From an uncultured Bacteroides sp. (GTDB lineage Bacteria > Bacteroidota > Bacteroidia > Bacteroidales > Bacteroidaceae): 9,551 bases of DNA. Both the position numbers and the translations under genes were made by a program. Positions 1-6,490 of the stretch are shown in pieces (the first letter of the stretch is position 1; each line of letters starts with the position of its first letter). The stretch is taken from the NCBI GenBank assembly GCA_937890825.1, contig CALADS010000004.1, positions 1-9,551 of the forward strand. Reading direction: 5' to 3'. A model generated the notes under the pieces. It saw only the letters and a program-made list of their open reading frames with translations, did not search any database and had not been told where the DNA came from.

Positions 1-1
1 T

Positions 2-1258
2 GTGCGCCGTCATGTTCAGGAAGGCTGCCTTGTCCTTGTAGTCCGTCAGCTGGAAGTAGGTCTTGGCTGTATCTTTCGATACCTTCTTCAAACCCAGTTC
101 CACACCGTCGTAGGAGGCACGGATAGCGTAGTCGCCACTCCTTGTCTTCACAATGGCTGCATTCTTGAACGGCACTTCTTCGCCTTCGCCCAGCGGGGCA
201 AACGGGTCGTTCTTCGTCAGGTAGGGCTGCTCATTGAGTGCCAGCCGCTGTTTGTCCACATGATCCAGAATGAGGTCCGAAGCCTTGTTCACGTCCGCCA
301 TGACGGAAACAATGAACTTCGGTTCCTGCTTCAGCACCCCAATCCAGGAATCCAGATAGGCTGCGGAGTTGTCCGTCACCTTCATGTCAAAGCCCATCGA
401 ATGGCAGATCATGGCAGCCGTTAGTTCGGCTACCAGTTCCTCCTTGGCGTATTTCGGGTCTCCGAAGCGTCCGCCCATCTCGCGGTTGAGCCGTTCGGGA
501 GTCATGGTGGAGTGCGTCATCTCATGCAGCATGGTGGAATAGAACTCCATGCCGCCCCGGTAGATTTCCTCGGGGGTATTGCCGATGTTGAACTGCTCCT
601 TCATGGGCAGCACCACGATGTCCTGGGCCGGTGAATAGAAGGCACCGTCCACCCGCTTGTCTGCCTGTATAGGACAGAGCCAGCCTTGCGTCTCAATCAT
701 CCGGTCGAGGGCGGCATGGGCATACATGCCTTCCTTATCCCGAAGCTCGGGCACCTTGAACTTCTCCATGAGTTTCTGCACCCGTTCGGGCTGCACCTCT
801 GCCAGATTGGTCTGGTCGATGTTATATACGGGGAAAGCCTTGAAGAAGGGAATGACATCCATACCTTTCTTCTCCTCCTTGCTCATGGCCTTATACTCAT
901 CCGAACTGACCTTATGGCCGTTCTTGTCCTTGACCAGCACGTCCCAATAGACCACAGGGAAGGCTTTTTCACCTTTCAGTACATGGGCTTTCAGGTTGTG
1001 CGCCTGCTTGAAGGTGAGGTACACCGGCAGGCGGTAGCCCTGGGCAGCGGTCTGCAGCTGGAGGAAGAAGGAATTGGAACCCGAGTAGTTGCGGCCTCCC
1101 ACGTTCTGCGGGAGACCTGCAAATCCGGATGCACCGCCAATCCAGCCTTTCTTCCAGTCGGAAGCCTTCATCTGCTCCATGCGGGCTATCATCATTTCGG
1201 CAAAGCGGTCGATGGCTACCTGTCCGGCATTGCCGGATGTGTTAGTTCCATACGCCAT
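2..1258 (-). CDS. ArdC-like antirestriction protein, ssDNA-binding plus zincin domains (3' end outside window)
   Basis: The reading frame starts at ATG 1258-1256 and stays open to the left edge, giving 419 codons with no stop, so the C-terminus is missing. Residues about 12-150 match the ArdC N-terminal (DUF1738-type) ssDNA-binding domain: a Trp-rich start, the NVGGRNYSG stretch, LPVYLTFKQA and KGEKAFPVVYW. A zincin metallopeptidase motif HEMTH lies at residues 245-249, followed by EELVAE at 273-278, which supplies the likely third zinc ligand. NSAAYLDSW further on is typical of the same family. ArdC proteins protect incoming single-stranded plasmid DNA from host restriction during conjugation, so the protein probably acts in the recipient cytoplasm. 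The start overlaps the end of the upstream 76-residue gene by 17 bases, suggesting translational coupling in a leftward operon. The family is clear from motifs; its activity in this element is inferred. Confidence 0.88.
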   Translation of the reverse strand, partial: MAYGTNTSGNAGQVAIDRFAEMMIARMEQMKASDWKKGWIGGASGFAGLPQNVGGRNYSGSNSFFLQLQTAAQGYRLPVYLTFKQAHNLKAHVLKGEKAFPVVYWDVLVKDKNGHKVSSDEYKAMSKEEKKGMDVIPFFKAFPVYNIDQTNLAEVQPERVQKLMEKFKVPELRDKEGMYAHAALDRMIETQGWLCPIQADKRVDGAFYSPAQDIVVLPMKEQFNIGNTPEEIYRGGMEFYSTMLHEMTHSTMTPERLNREMGGRFGDPKYAKEELVAELTAAMICHSMGFDMKVTDNSAAYLDSWIGVLKQEPKFIVSVMADVNKASDLILDHVDKQRLALNEQPYLTKNDPFAPLGEGEEVPFKNAAIVKTRSGDYAIRASYDGVELGLKKVSKDTAKTYFQLTDYKDKAAFLNMTAH

Positions 1259-1472
1259 AGCTTTCGTCATCCATTACCTGACGGTCCATCTGGTCAATGT
1301 CCGTCTGTTCGACATAAAACTCTGCGGATTCATCCGAAGGATCCGTGCCGTGGGTCTGGCACCACTCCAGATAGTCCTCTGCATTATCGCCGTCCATCAC
1401 AAAGCGGAGGAAGCCGATTTTACCGGTCTGAAGGAGTTCCACCAACTCCTCGTGTGTCTTTTTAGCTGTCAT
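1242..1472 (-). CDS. Small acidic conserved-type hypothetical protein, 76 aa
   Basis: This short protein has no domain I can name. Counting residues gives 19 Asp/Glu against 5 Lys/Arg, with most of the acid in the second half (from about residue 27). The N-terminal 25 residues look like an amphipathic helix (EELVELLQ) and a short strand (GFLRFVM). There is no signal peptide or membrane segment, so it should be cytoplasmic. Its stop overlaps the ArdC-like start by 17 bases in a different frame, and it follows the MutS-I gene by 50 bases, so it is very probably co-transcribed and translationally coupled to ArdC. I recall similar small proteins in Bacteroides conjugative elements, but know of no function. 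A DNA-mimic or ArdC-partner role would fit the charge and position but is speculative. Confidence 0.8.
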   Translation of the reverse strand: MTAKKTHEELVELLQTGKIGFLRFVMDGDNAEDYLEWCQTHGTDPSDESAEFYVEQTDIDQMDRQVMDDESYGVWN

Positions 1473-1522
1473 ATTCGTTTATTTTTAGAATTTCAGTTTG
1501 ATTGATTGTTCGCTTGATTTTG

Positions 1523-2815
1523 TTACATTTTCATGGAAGCCGACTTCTCCAGTTTGTTGGTCACGGCTGAAAGCATCCCCGTGATTTCCGTATTGAGGTA
1601 CTTGGCTGCTATCTGTTCCCGGGTGGCAGTCTTTGCCTTGAAAAGCGAGTAGCCGTCATCGAAGGAGAGTTCATGCTTGCTGGTCTTGCCCTTATCGCCC
1701 AGGTCCATCGACACCTTCCATTTGTTGTCGGAGTGGTCCTTGGCCACACGGACTCCTTTGGGGTCCACTCCTTCGGGAAGCTGGTACTTCTCGTAGGCTG
1801 ACTGCAGATGCAGTCGTTCCCCGAAGTTCTTCTCCACAAGTTGTGTAGGACTGACCACGCGGTCGAAGTAGGCATTCAAGTCCTCACGGGAAGCCACTGC
1901 TGACATCTTGGTGTCGCCCATCTGCACGTAGAACTTATACTTGCCGTAATCTGGTCGCTGTTCGTCCTTTTCCTTATAGACATTGAACTTGTCGATGGTA
2001 ATGGCTCCATCAGGACCAGACAACTGCTTCGGCATTTGGTACGCTTCTTCCGATACCTTTGGCATGAGTTTAGTCGGATAATACTTCTCCATCAGCTGGG
2101 GCACTGTCATTTCCTTTTTCTGGTAAGCGGCCAAATCCGCTGCGTCCATTTTCTGCGGCTTCAGCTGCACGCCGTCCATCTTGGCGGTAAAGTACCAGTC
2201 TGCCGGATTGGTGGTGCTCTGGAAGGCATGTCCGTGGCTGACTTTCTCGCCGTTGGCGGTAATCATCTGCGGTTCGCGTGGCTTGCGTTCCTGCTTGGCT
2301 TCCGCTTTCTGCTCGGCCTGTTGTTCACTCTTGACTTCGGCTTTGGCTTCCGTCTTCTTTTCCTTGGCAGGTTTCTCCTCTGCAGCCGTCTTGACTGTTT
2401 GGGTAGGCTCTTCCTGCACAGCCTGTTCTTTCTTCTTTTTCGCCATAGTATTCTTGTTAGAGGTGTTCGTTTCTTTCAAATCTTCCCCGGTCTTTTCCTT
2501 GGGTTTCTTCATCAGTTCCGGACGGTCTATCGCCTCGCAGATGGCGACCCGCTGACCGGAGCGAATCAGCTTGGGCAGATGTTTGTCCAGTTCATGACGG
2601 GGAAAGGTCAGGAGTTTGATGGGGTCATTCTCCAGCGGCAGAATCTTGTCTGATACCTTCAGCGCCAGTATCACCGATGCCTTGAGAGCATCTTCCTTGT
2701 ACATTTCGTAGAAGTCACCCTTACGGAAGAGCAGCACCGCATCGGGATGTTTCTTCTTCAATTCGTTGAACTGCCGGACAAAGCCGACATCCTTCTCTGC
2801 ATTCTTCTTGACCAT
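1523..2815 (-). CDS. MutS domain I-like protein with K/E/A-rich linker and three C-terminal repeats
   Basis: The 430-residue protein starts at ATG 2815, 12 bases after the stop of the upstream gene. Residues about 12-98 resemble MutS domain I, the mismatch-contacting N-terminal domain: FNELKKKHPDAVLLFRKGDF followed by YEMY, then a second block ending in GQRVAICEAIDRPE. The other MutS domains (clamp, ATPase) are absent. Residues about 125-182 form a Lys/Glu/Ala-rich, probably disordered or helical linker. The rest contains three modules that I align at residues 204-250, 289-335 and 363-411: an aromatic strand, a Gly turn, a polar strand, then a helix with T-x-x-QL/QI and K-Y/N. There is no signal peptide. 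Location in the ArdC operon suggests DNA binding or DNA maintenance after transfer, which is inference. An internal Met at residue 124 (MAKKKKEQ) looks like a former gene start, so the protein may be an old fusion. Confidence 0.85.
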   Translation of the reverse strand: MVKKNAEKDVGFVRQFNELKKKHPDAVLLFRKGDFYEMYKEDALKASVILALKVSDKILPLENDPIKLLTFPRHELDKHLPKLIRSGQRVAICEAIDRPELMKKPKEKTGEDLKETNTSNKNTMAKKKKEQAVQEEPTQTVKTAAEEKPAKEKKTEAKAEVKSEQQAEQKAEAKQERKPREPQMITANGEKVSHGHAFQSTTNPADWYFTAKMDGVQLKPQKMDAADLAAYQKKEMTVPQLMEKYYPTKLMPKVSEEAYQMPKQLSGPDGAITIDKFNVYKEKDEQRPDYGKYKFYVQMGDTKMSAVASREDLNAYFDRVVSPTQLVEKNFGERLHLQSAYEKYQLPEGVDPKGVRVAKDHSDNKWKVSMDLGDKGKTSKHELSFDDGYSLFKAKTATREQIAAKYLNTEITGMLSAVTNKLEKSASMKM

Positions 2816-2827
2816 AGGGAAAAGGAT

Positions 2828-3604
2828 TTAGAGTTTGAGACCTTTGGATTGTTCAGCTTTCGGAGCATGGAGTTTCAAGGCTCTTTCCTGTGACTGTTTG
2901 TCCACCACCTGCTGGTATTCCCAGCGGTTCTTGTCCGTCATCACCAGTCCCAGGAACTCGGGATGCTGTTCGTCGTAGCGGAGTTTCTGCTGTCGTTCCC
3001 ACTCTTTCATGTCGCCCTGAATGACCTTGAAGCCCTGGGGCTCTTTCAAATCCACACCGACCGACACTTTCTCGCCACCTACATTCAGCTCAATGGGTTT
3101 TCCCTCGCGTACCTGCTGCTTCTGCTGCATGCCCAGTTCGATGTCGTTGACTTTCTCCATGTCCTTGAGTTTCTGTTCCAGTTGAACATCCGTCACACGA
3201 CGATGGATGACGGATTTGGTTTCGGGATCGAGTTGCAGATACTGTTGGGTCTTCTCACCGTTGACTTCCACAGCTTTCTGGATGACCTCACCCTTCTTGA
3301 GCCTTTCGGCTTCCTGTTCCGTGAGGCGCAACACCTGGTTGCGTTCCTTTTCCAGTACGGCACGGACAGGATAAGCCATGAGCGCCGGATTACCTTGCTG
3401 GTCGGTGGTCAGTTGAAGTTTGAGGGGAAGCGTGATGATGTCTCCGTTACGGGCACTGATGGACACCTGCATGAGCGGGGTGACCTCTCCGGATGCCAGT
3501 TTCTCCTTCACTTCCTGAGGGAGACTGTCGGCCTTTTCCCGGTCAATGCCCAATGCCGCCAACTTCTCGTAGGGCAGCCTTTCAGAATGATTGATGTTGT
3601 GCAT
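2828..3604 (-). CDS. DUF4099/DUF3945-like conjugative-element protein
   Basis: I place the start at ATG 3604, giving 258 residues (MHNINHSERL...). An upstream in-frame ATG at 3700 would add 32 residues of unlikely sequence and would overlap the divergent gene and both promoters. Residues about 10-85 (LPYEKLAALGIDREKADSLP onward, then a strand-rich part) resemble the Bacteroidales DUF4099 module. Residues about 92-235 resemble DUF3945 and contain two related units beginning at L94 and L157. Each has a short helix, a Gly turn (KKGEVI, REGKPI), a V-x-G-EK hairpin and a following LD or DL. A WEYQ stretch lies near residue 228. No membrane segment or signal is seen. These proteins are common in Bacteroidetes mobile elements but have no established biochemical role. 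This is the first gene of the leftward operon. The domain names come from recalled family sequence and need a profile search. Confidence 0.82.
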   Translation of the reverse strand: MHNINHSERLPYEKLAALGIDREKADSLPQEVKEKLASGEVTPLMQVSISARNGDIITLPLKLQLTTDQQGNPALMAYPVRAVLEKERNQVLRLTEQEAERLKKGEVIQKAVEVNGEKTQQYLQLDPETKSVIHRRVTDVQLEQKLKDMEKVNDIELGMQQKQQVREGKPIELNVGGEKVSVGVDLKEPQGFKVIQGDMKEWERQQKLRYDEQHPEFLGLVMTDKNRWEYQQVVDKQSQERALKLHAPKAEQSKGLKL

Positions 3605-3636
3605 TTTCGTATTGTTTAAGTAAAACGATATATTTG
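3605..3636 (+). promoter_or_regulatory. Bacteroidales promoter for the glucosaminidase gene
   Basis: TATATTTG at 3629-3636 is a full match to the TAnnTTTG -7 consensus. A TTTC at 3605-3608 stands 20 bases upstream, one base off the TTTG -33 box and at the proper spacing. Transcription would start near 3640-3643, leaving a leader of about 50 bases before ATG 3695. The promoter faces the leftward one, so the two transcripts should overlap at their 5' ends by a dozen bases or more. Confidence 0.5.
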
Positions 3637-3661
3637 CGGTCGGAACCGCCTTGAACACCCG

Positions 3662-3669
3662 CAAAAGTA
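3662..3669 (-). promoter_or_regulatory. Bacteroidales -7 element for the leftward operon
   Basis: Read on the minus strand this is TACTTTTG, a full match to the Bacteroides -7 consensus TAnnTTTG, followed by CGG. It lies 57 bases upstream of ATG 3604, so transcripts would begin around 3655-3658 with a leader of about 50 bases. I see no good TTTG -33 box at the expected 19-21 base spacing; the nearest TTTC copies sit 17 and 22 bases away. The promoter is therefore plausible but weak or activator-dependent. Confidence 0.4.
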
Positions 3670-3694
3670 TTGTCAACCCTATCATTGAAAAGAA

Positions 3695-4288
3695 ATGCAC
3701 AACATCATTCTGACCGCTGTGTTGCTGATTCTTGGTTCCGCTTCAGCATCGGCACAGTTCTATACAATAACAAAAGAGAAGGAAATCCGTCTTGAAAAGA
3801 AGCAAAAAACGGCTCCAGAAACCTTACAGAGGGGTTTGGTCGCTTATGAGTCTTGCAAAAAGGCAGAAAAGGACTCACTTGCCCCAGAGGTGCCTGTGAA
3901 ACCACTTTCGGAGCTATATGCCCGAAAAGTTTACGCAAGGGTGTCCCACGAAAAAGAACTTCCTGCACTTACTATTCCCAATCTCTATCAGGAAATCATC
4001 CGCAACGGCATTCGGCATCCGAAGATTGTATTGGCACAGGCCATACTGGAAACAGGCTGGTTCCGTTCACCGCTCTGCCGAAACCGACATAACCTGTTTG
4101 GTCTTACCAATCCCAAAACCGGAAAGTACTATGAGTTCAATCATTGGACGGAAAGTGTCCGGGCTTACTATACCAAAGTGCAGTACAAGTACAAGGGAGG
4201 AAACTATCTGCTGTGGTTACGGGATATTGGCTATGCGGAGGATCCTAACTATATACGGTCTGTTATTGATGTTTTGACGTGTTTATGA
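3695..4288 (+). CDS. Secreted glucosaminidase-domain peptidoglycan hydrolase
   Basis: The 197-residue protein has a signal peptide (hydrophobic IILTAVLLILG at about residues 4-14, then a small-residue ASASA-Q site near residue 20 fitting signal peptidase I; no lipobox). Residues 40-95 form a Lys/Glu-rich spacer. From about residue 93 to the end it matches the glucosaminidase (GH73-like) domain: NLYQEIIRNGIRHPKIVLAQ, then ILETGWF with E119 as the likely catalytic acid, NLFGLTNP, YYEFNHWTESVRAYY and YAEDPNYI. Such proteins cleave the glycan strands of peptidoglycan. In conjugative elements they are thought to make room for the transfer apparatus in the periplasm. It is transcribed rightward, divergent from the ArdC operon, from the promoter at 3605-3636. 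The strongly AT-rich island begins right after its stop, so the last few residues (VLTCL) may have been altered by the insertion. The family call is firm; the role in transfer is inferred. Confidence 0.87.
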   Translation: MHNIILTAVLLILGSASASAQFYTITKEKEIRLEKKQKTAPETLQRGLVAYESCKKAEKDSLAPEVPVKPLSELYARKVYARVSHEKELPALTIPNLYQEIIRNGIRHPKIVLAQAILETGWFRSPLCRNRHNLFGLTNPKTGKYYEFNHWTESVRAYYTKVQYKYKGGNYLLWLRDIGYAEDPNYIRSVIDVLTCL

Positions 4289-4356
4289 AAATATTAAGAT
4301 TTCGATAAGCAAAGCAAAATAAAGATATTGGGTTGTAAATCAAAAAACTGCGATGG

Positions 4357-4390
4357 TTGGTGGCTTATCGTGGATTTTTTTATACCTTTG
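4357..4390 (+). promoter_or_regulatory. Bacteroidales promoter for the membrane nuclease gene
   Basis: TACCTTTG at 4383-4390 fits TAnnTTTG exactly. A TTGG at 4357-4360 may serve as the -33 box, spaced 22 bases away, slightly long. Transcription would begin near 4394-4397, about 20 bases before ATG 4418. The element lies downstream of the alternative TTG start at 4328, which argues for the ATG. Confidence 0.45.
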
Positions 4391-4417
4391 CAGGTATATC
4401 AAAATCTACACTTATCA

Positions 4418-5635
4418 ATGCGCGAAAATTTAAATTGGGGGTCATTTAGTGAACAATATCACCTAAAAAATGATAAATACGTTCAAGATGTTGCTTTATT
4501 ACAGAGATTGCAAAAAACTGATTGCTATCCTGTGATATTATATCCTAAATTACTCTGTGAACAACTATCCAAAAAGTTTGTAATTGGTTCTATTGGTGTA
4601 GGGAAAGATAAATCACATATATTCCTCCATGATTTCTTAAATGCAGCCAAGCAGTTGAATATTAAAGGGGATGAATGGCAATTTTTAATTCATCCATTTG
4701 ATCCTAAAGATGCTGCAGTTCCACAAATGACTAATATACCGACTGAAAAAACAGAAAGTTATAAGACGCATAATTGGGGGTGTTTGATTCTTATACTCAT
4801 AATGGCTGTTCTTTTTACACTTCCTGCATTTTTCATATCACCTGAAGACCCTGGGTTAGGTGTGATTGTTGCAATTTTATGGATTCCATTCATTCTGCTC
4901 ATGGCGCATAAAATGGATATTGGAAAATCTGAGACAAAAGTACGGACAAGAAAATTAACACAATATGAAATTGACCAACTGCGACAAGAGGCACTAAAGA
5001 AATATCAATACAATCTTGAAGCATATCGAAAATTAAGAACAGAATACGATGGTAAGAAAATAGAATTTAACAAACGATTAGACTCACAAGCCAAATTGCT
5101 TGATAGACATTCCAATCTTATCGTTTCATCAATATTTAAGCGTTGCTTGATAACTTATCACCAAATACAGGATAATAATAAACCTCCGCAACGAGGAGCT
5201 TTCGAGAATAATTTATTCTATGCCTTAATGAAGGAGTTTTCTTCTTATACCAAGATAGATAAGATTCTTGGCCCTTACTCTCCCGACTTAGTTTTGTCTA
5301 ACGGATGTTCGTGTCCCATTGATATAGAAATAGATGAGCCTTATGATTTTCAGACAAAGAAAGAAATTCATTATATAGGGTGTGGGGATGAGGAAAGGAA
5401 CAAGTTCTTTGTTCAAAATGATTGGTTTGTTCTTAGATTCTCCGAAAATCAAATAAAGAATCATCTTTCTGAGTGTGTGGATATAGTTAAAGCACTTATT
5501 CATTTCATCGAATGTGGGGATACATCTAAACTAAACGAAATCGAAGGCATCATTGTACAAATTCAAGAACCTCGCTGGAGCAAAGAAAAATCAAGAATGT
5601 TAGCGATAGAAAATTATCGTACACGGCAATATTGA
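4418..5635 (+). CDS. Membrane-anchored putative Vsr/DUF559-like PD-(D/E)XK nuclease
   Basis: I start at ATG 4418 (405 residues), just downstream of a TACCTTTG promoter; a TTG at 4328 would add 30 residues. The order is: an N-terminal soluble region of unknown fold (1-118); two hydrophobic segments at about 120-140 and 147-164, a likely transmembrane hairpin placing both ends in the cytoplasm; a charged, probably coiled-coil stretch at 180-230; and a C-terminal domain at about 258-362. That domain shows a Vsr/DUF559-like pattern: FEN with E263 in a helix, YSPD (D290), IDIEIDEPYD (E304, D306), H318, then DEERNKFF at 324-331 and WFVLRFSE at 336-343. In that fold the acidic residues bind metal and cleave DNA. 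The gene is AT-rich (one sampled 60-base line has 19 G+C, against 32 in a line of the coupling gene), so it was probably acquired separately. DNA-directed defence is possible but unproven. The nuclease call rests on motif reading only. Confidence 0.7.
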   Translation: MRENLNWGSFSEQYHLKNDKYVQDVALLQRLQKTDCYPVILYPKLLCEQLSKKFVIGSIGVGKDKSHIFLHDFLNAAKQLNIKGDEWQFLIHPFDPKDAAVPQMTNIPTEKTESYKTHNWGCLILILIMAVLFTLPAFFISPEDPGLGVIVAILWIPFILLMAHKMDIGKSETKVRTRKLTQYEIDQLRQEALKKYQYNLEAYRKLRTEYDGKKIEFNKRLDSQAKLLDRHSNLIVSSIFKRCLITYHQIQDNNKPPQRGAFENNLFYALMKEFSSYTKIDKILGPYSPDLVLSNGCSCPIDIEIDEPYDFQTKKEIHYIGCGDEERNKFFVQNDWFVLRFSENQIKNHLSECVDIVKALIHFIECGDTSKLNEIEGIIVQIQEPRWSKEKSRMLAIENYRTRQY

Positions 5636-5639
5636 TAAG

Positions 5640-5670
5640 TTGATATAATTACTGCAGAAATATAACTTTG
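5640..5670 (+). promoter_or_regulatory. Putative promoter for the WG-repeat gene, nearly leaderless
   Basis: TAACTTTG at 5663-5670 matches TAnnTTTG, and a TTG at 5640-5642 stands 20 bases upstream as a partial -33 box. Transcription would start about where the ATG lies (5676), so an mRNA from here would have almost no leader. The 40-base gap would otherwise allow readthrough from the nuclease gene, so both routes may operate. Confidence 0.4.
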
Positions 5671-5672
5671 TT

Positions 5673-6490
5673 ATTATGGAATATCATTATGTAAAATTTA
5701 ACAGCGACAAAGAAGTTACAATCTTCTTTGAGGAACTAAATAAAAAGGCTTATTCTCCATTGCATTGGAACACTCAAGATGGGTTAAAAATATATGGATG
5801 CATCTGTGCCGAAAGTGTAGGTAGCTGCTTATTTGTCTACGGTAAGACAATTCTTCGTAATGAAATTGTAACATACCCCAATAATAACACTATATTTAGT
5901 GGATTAAAAGTTTATGGGTCAAGTAGACAATATAAGGGTTTATTGAACTTTAAAGGCAAAGAAGTTTTACATAATATCTATGACGATATATCAATTATCT
6001 TTCAAACAGAAGATACACTTTTTCTTAAAACAATAAAAAATAGTCTTTACGGTTTGGTTTGTTGTAGAATCTATGGAGATGAAGTTTCTGAGATTATACC
6101 TCCAAAATACGAAGACTTATTTGATGCAGGAGAATATTCAATAGGTTTTGTGTCAGACAACAAAGTGGGATTTATGTCATTGGTAGGTAAAATAATTGTG
6201 GAGGCACAATACAGGCAAGGTGAGGAGTACAATTATTTTATTGACGGGAAAGCTTTAGTGCGTATTGATAAAGCAGATACCACGGATATGTATATTAACC
6301 ATTATGGAAATTTCATAGAGTACCCCGAAACAGATAACACATCGTCATTTGGTGGAAAAGGTACAAGTACATATCCTTATGGAGATTTACCAGATGCTTC
6401 TGATGCATACGAAGATTTGTCTGACGCATTTTGGAATACTGATTAATTTATCTCAGGATTCATACATTTGGACTCTGAATTATGGAATAT
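5673..6490 (+). repeat. 12-base direct repeats flanking the WG-repeat gene
   Basis: ATTATGGAATAT occurs at 5673-5684, across the WG gene start codon, and again at 6479-6490, 33 bases after its stop. The match does not extend further. It could be a short recombination or insertion scar, but in AT-rich DNA a 12-base repeat at this distance may also arise by chance. Confidence 0.35.
5676..6446 (+). CDS. WG-repeat-like protein
   Basis: The 256-residue protein starts 40 bases after the nuclease stop and is probably expressed with it. I see no signal peptide or membrane segment. From about residue 86 it has degenerate WG (KWG)-type units: KGLLNFKGKEVLHNIYDDIS (86-105), LYGLVCCRIYGDEV continuing to PPKYEDLF (124-149), and KVGFMSLVGKIIVEAQY (163-179). 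Each has the family pattern of aromatic/hydrophobic-Gly-hydrophobic, a turn around Gly, then a hydrophobic strand and a Y-x-D/E end. The first 80 residues are unassigned. The C-terminus is acidic and twice repeats Y-x-DL-x-DA (235-241 and 245-251). WG repeats are thought to be protein-interaction beta structures of no single function. The gene is as AT-rich as its neighbour, so the pair probably arrived together. A regulatory or sensing partner for the nuclease is a reasonable guess, not shown. Confidence 0.7.
   Translation: MEYHYVKFNSDKEVTIFFEELNKKAYSPLHWNTQDGLKIYGCICAESVGSCLFVYGKTILRNEIVTYPNNNTIFSGLKVYGSSRQYKGLLNFKGKEVLHNIYDDISIIFQTEDTLFLKTIKNSLYGLVCCRIYGDEVSEIIPPKYEDLFDAGEYSIGFVSDNKVGFMSLVGKIIVEAQYRQGEEYNYFIDGKALVRIDKADTTDMYINHYGNFIEYPETDNTSSFGGKGTSTYPYGDLPDASDAYEDLSDAFWNTD

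Larger units (their letters stand above)
3582..3713. repeat. Inverted repeat carrying the start codons of both divergent genes
   Basis: The leftward gene begins ATGCACAACATC-AATC-ATTCTGA (3604 down to 3582). The rightward gene begins ATGCACAACATC-ATTCTGA (3695-3713). The two 5' coding ends are thus identical apart from a 4-base indel and lie in opposite orientation. Inside them, TTTGCGG (3633-3639) and CCGCAAA (3659-3665) form a second inverted pair overlapping the two -7 elements, on almost the same axis. A small hairpin GCGGT-CGGA-ACCGC sits at 3636-3649. The arms between are only about half matched, so this looks like a diverged palindrome. Confidence 0.8.

Noticed and set aside
2036..2653. 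Long open frames on the plus strand opposite the leftward operon (also at 2963-3619, 686-1465, 8858-9433)
   Set aside because: They mirror genes with clear domains on the other strand, and their translations are low-complexity or Leu/His/Arg-rich without motifs.
3605..3700. Upstream ATG at 3700 as start of the DUF4099-like gene
   Set aside because: It would put both promoter elements inside the coding region and overlap the divergent gene. The added residues look non-coding, and ATG 3604 is well placed.
4328..4417. TTG start at 4328 for the nuclease gene
   Set aside because: The added 30 residues cover the TACCTTTG promoter and non-coding-looking sequence, and an ATG follows at a normal distance.
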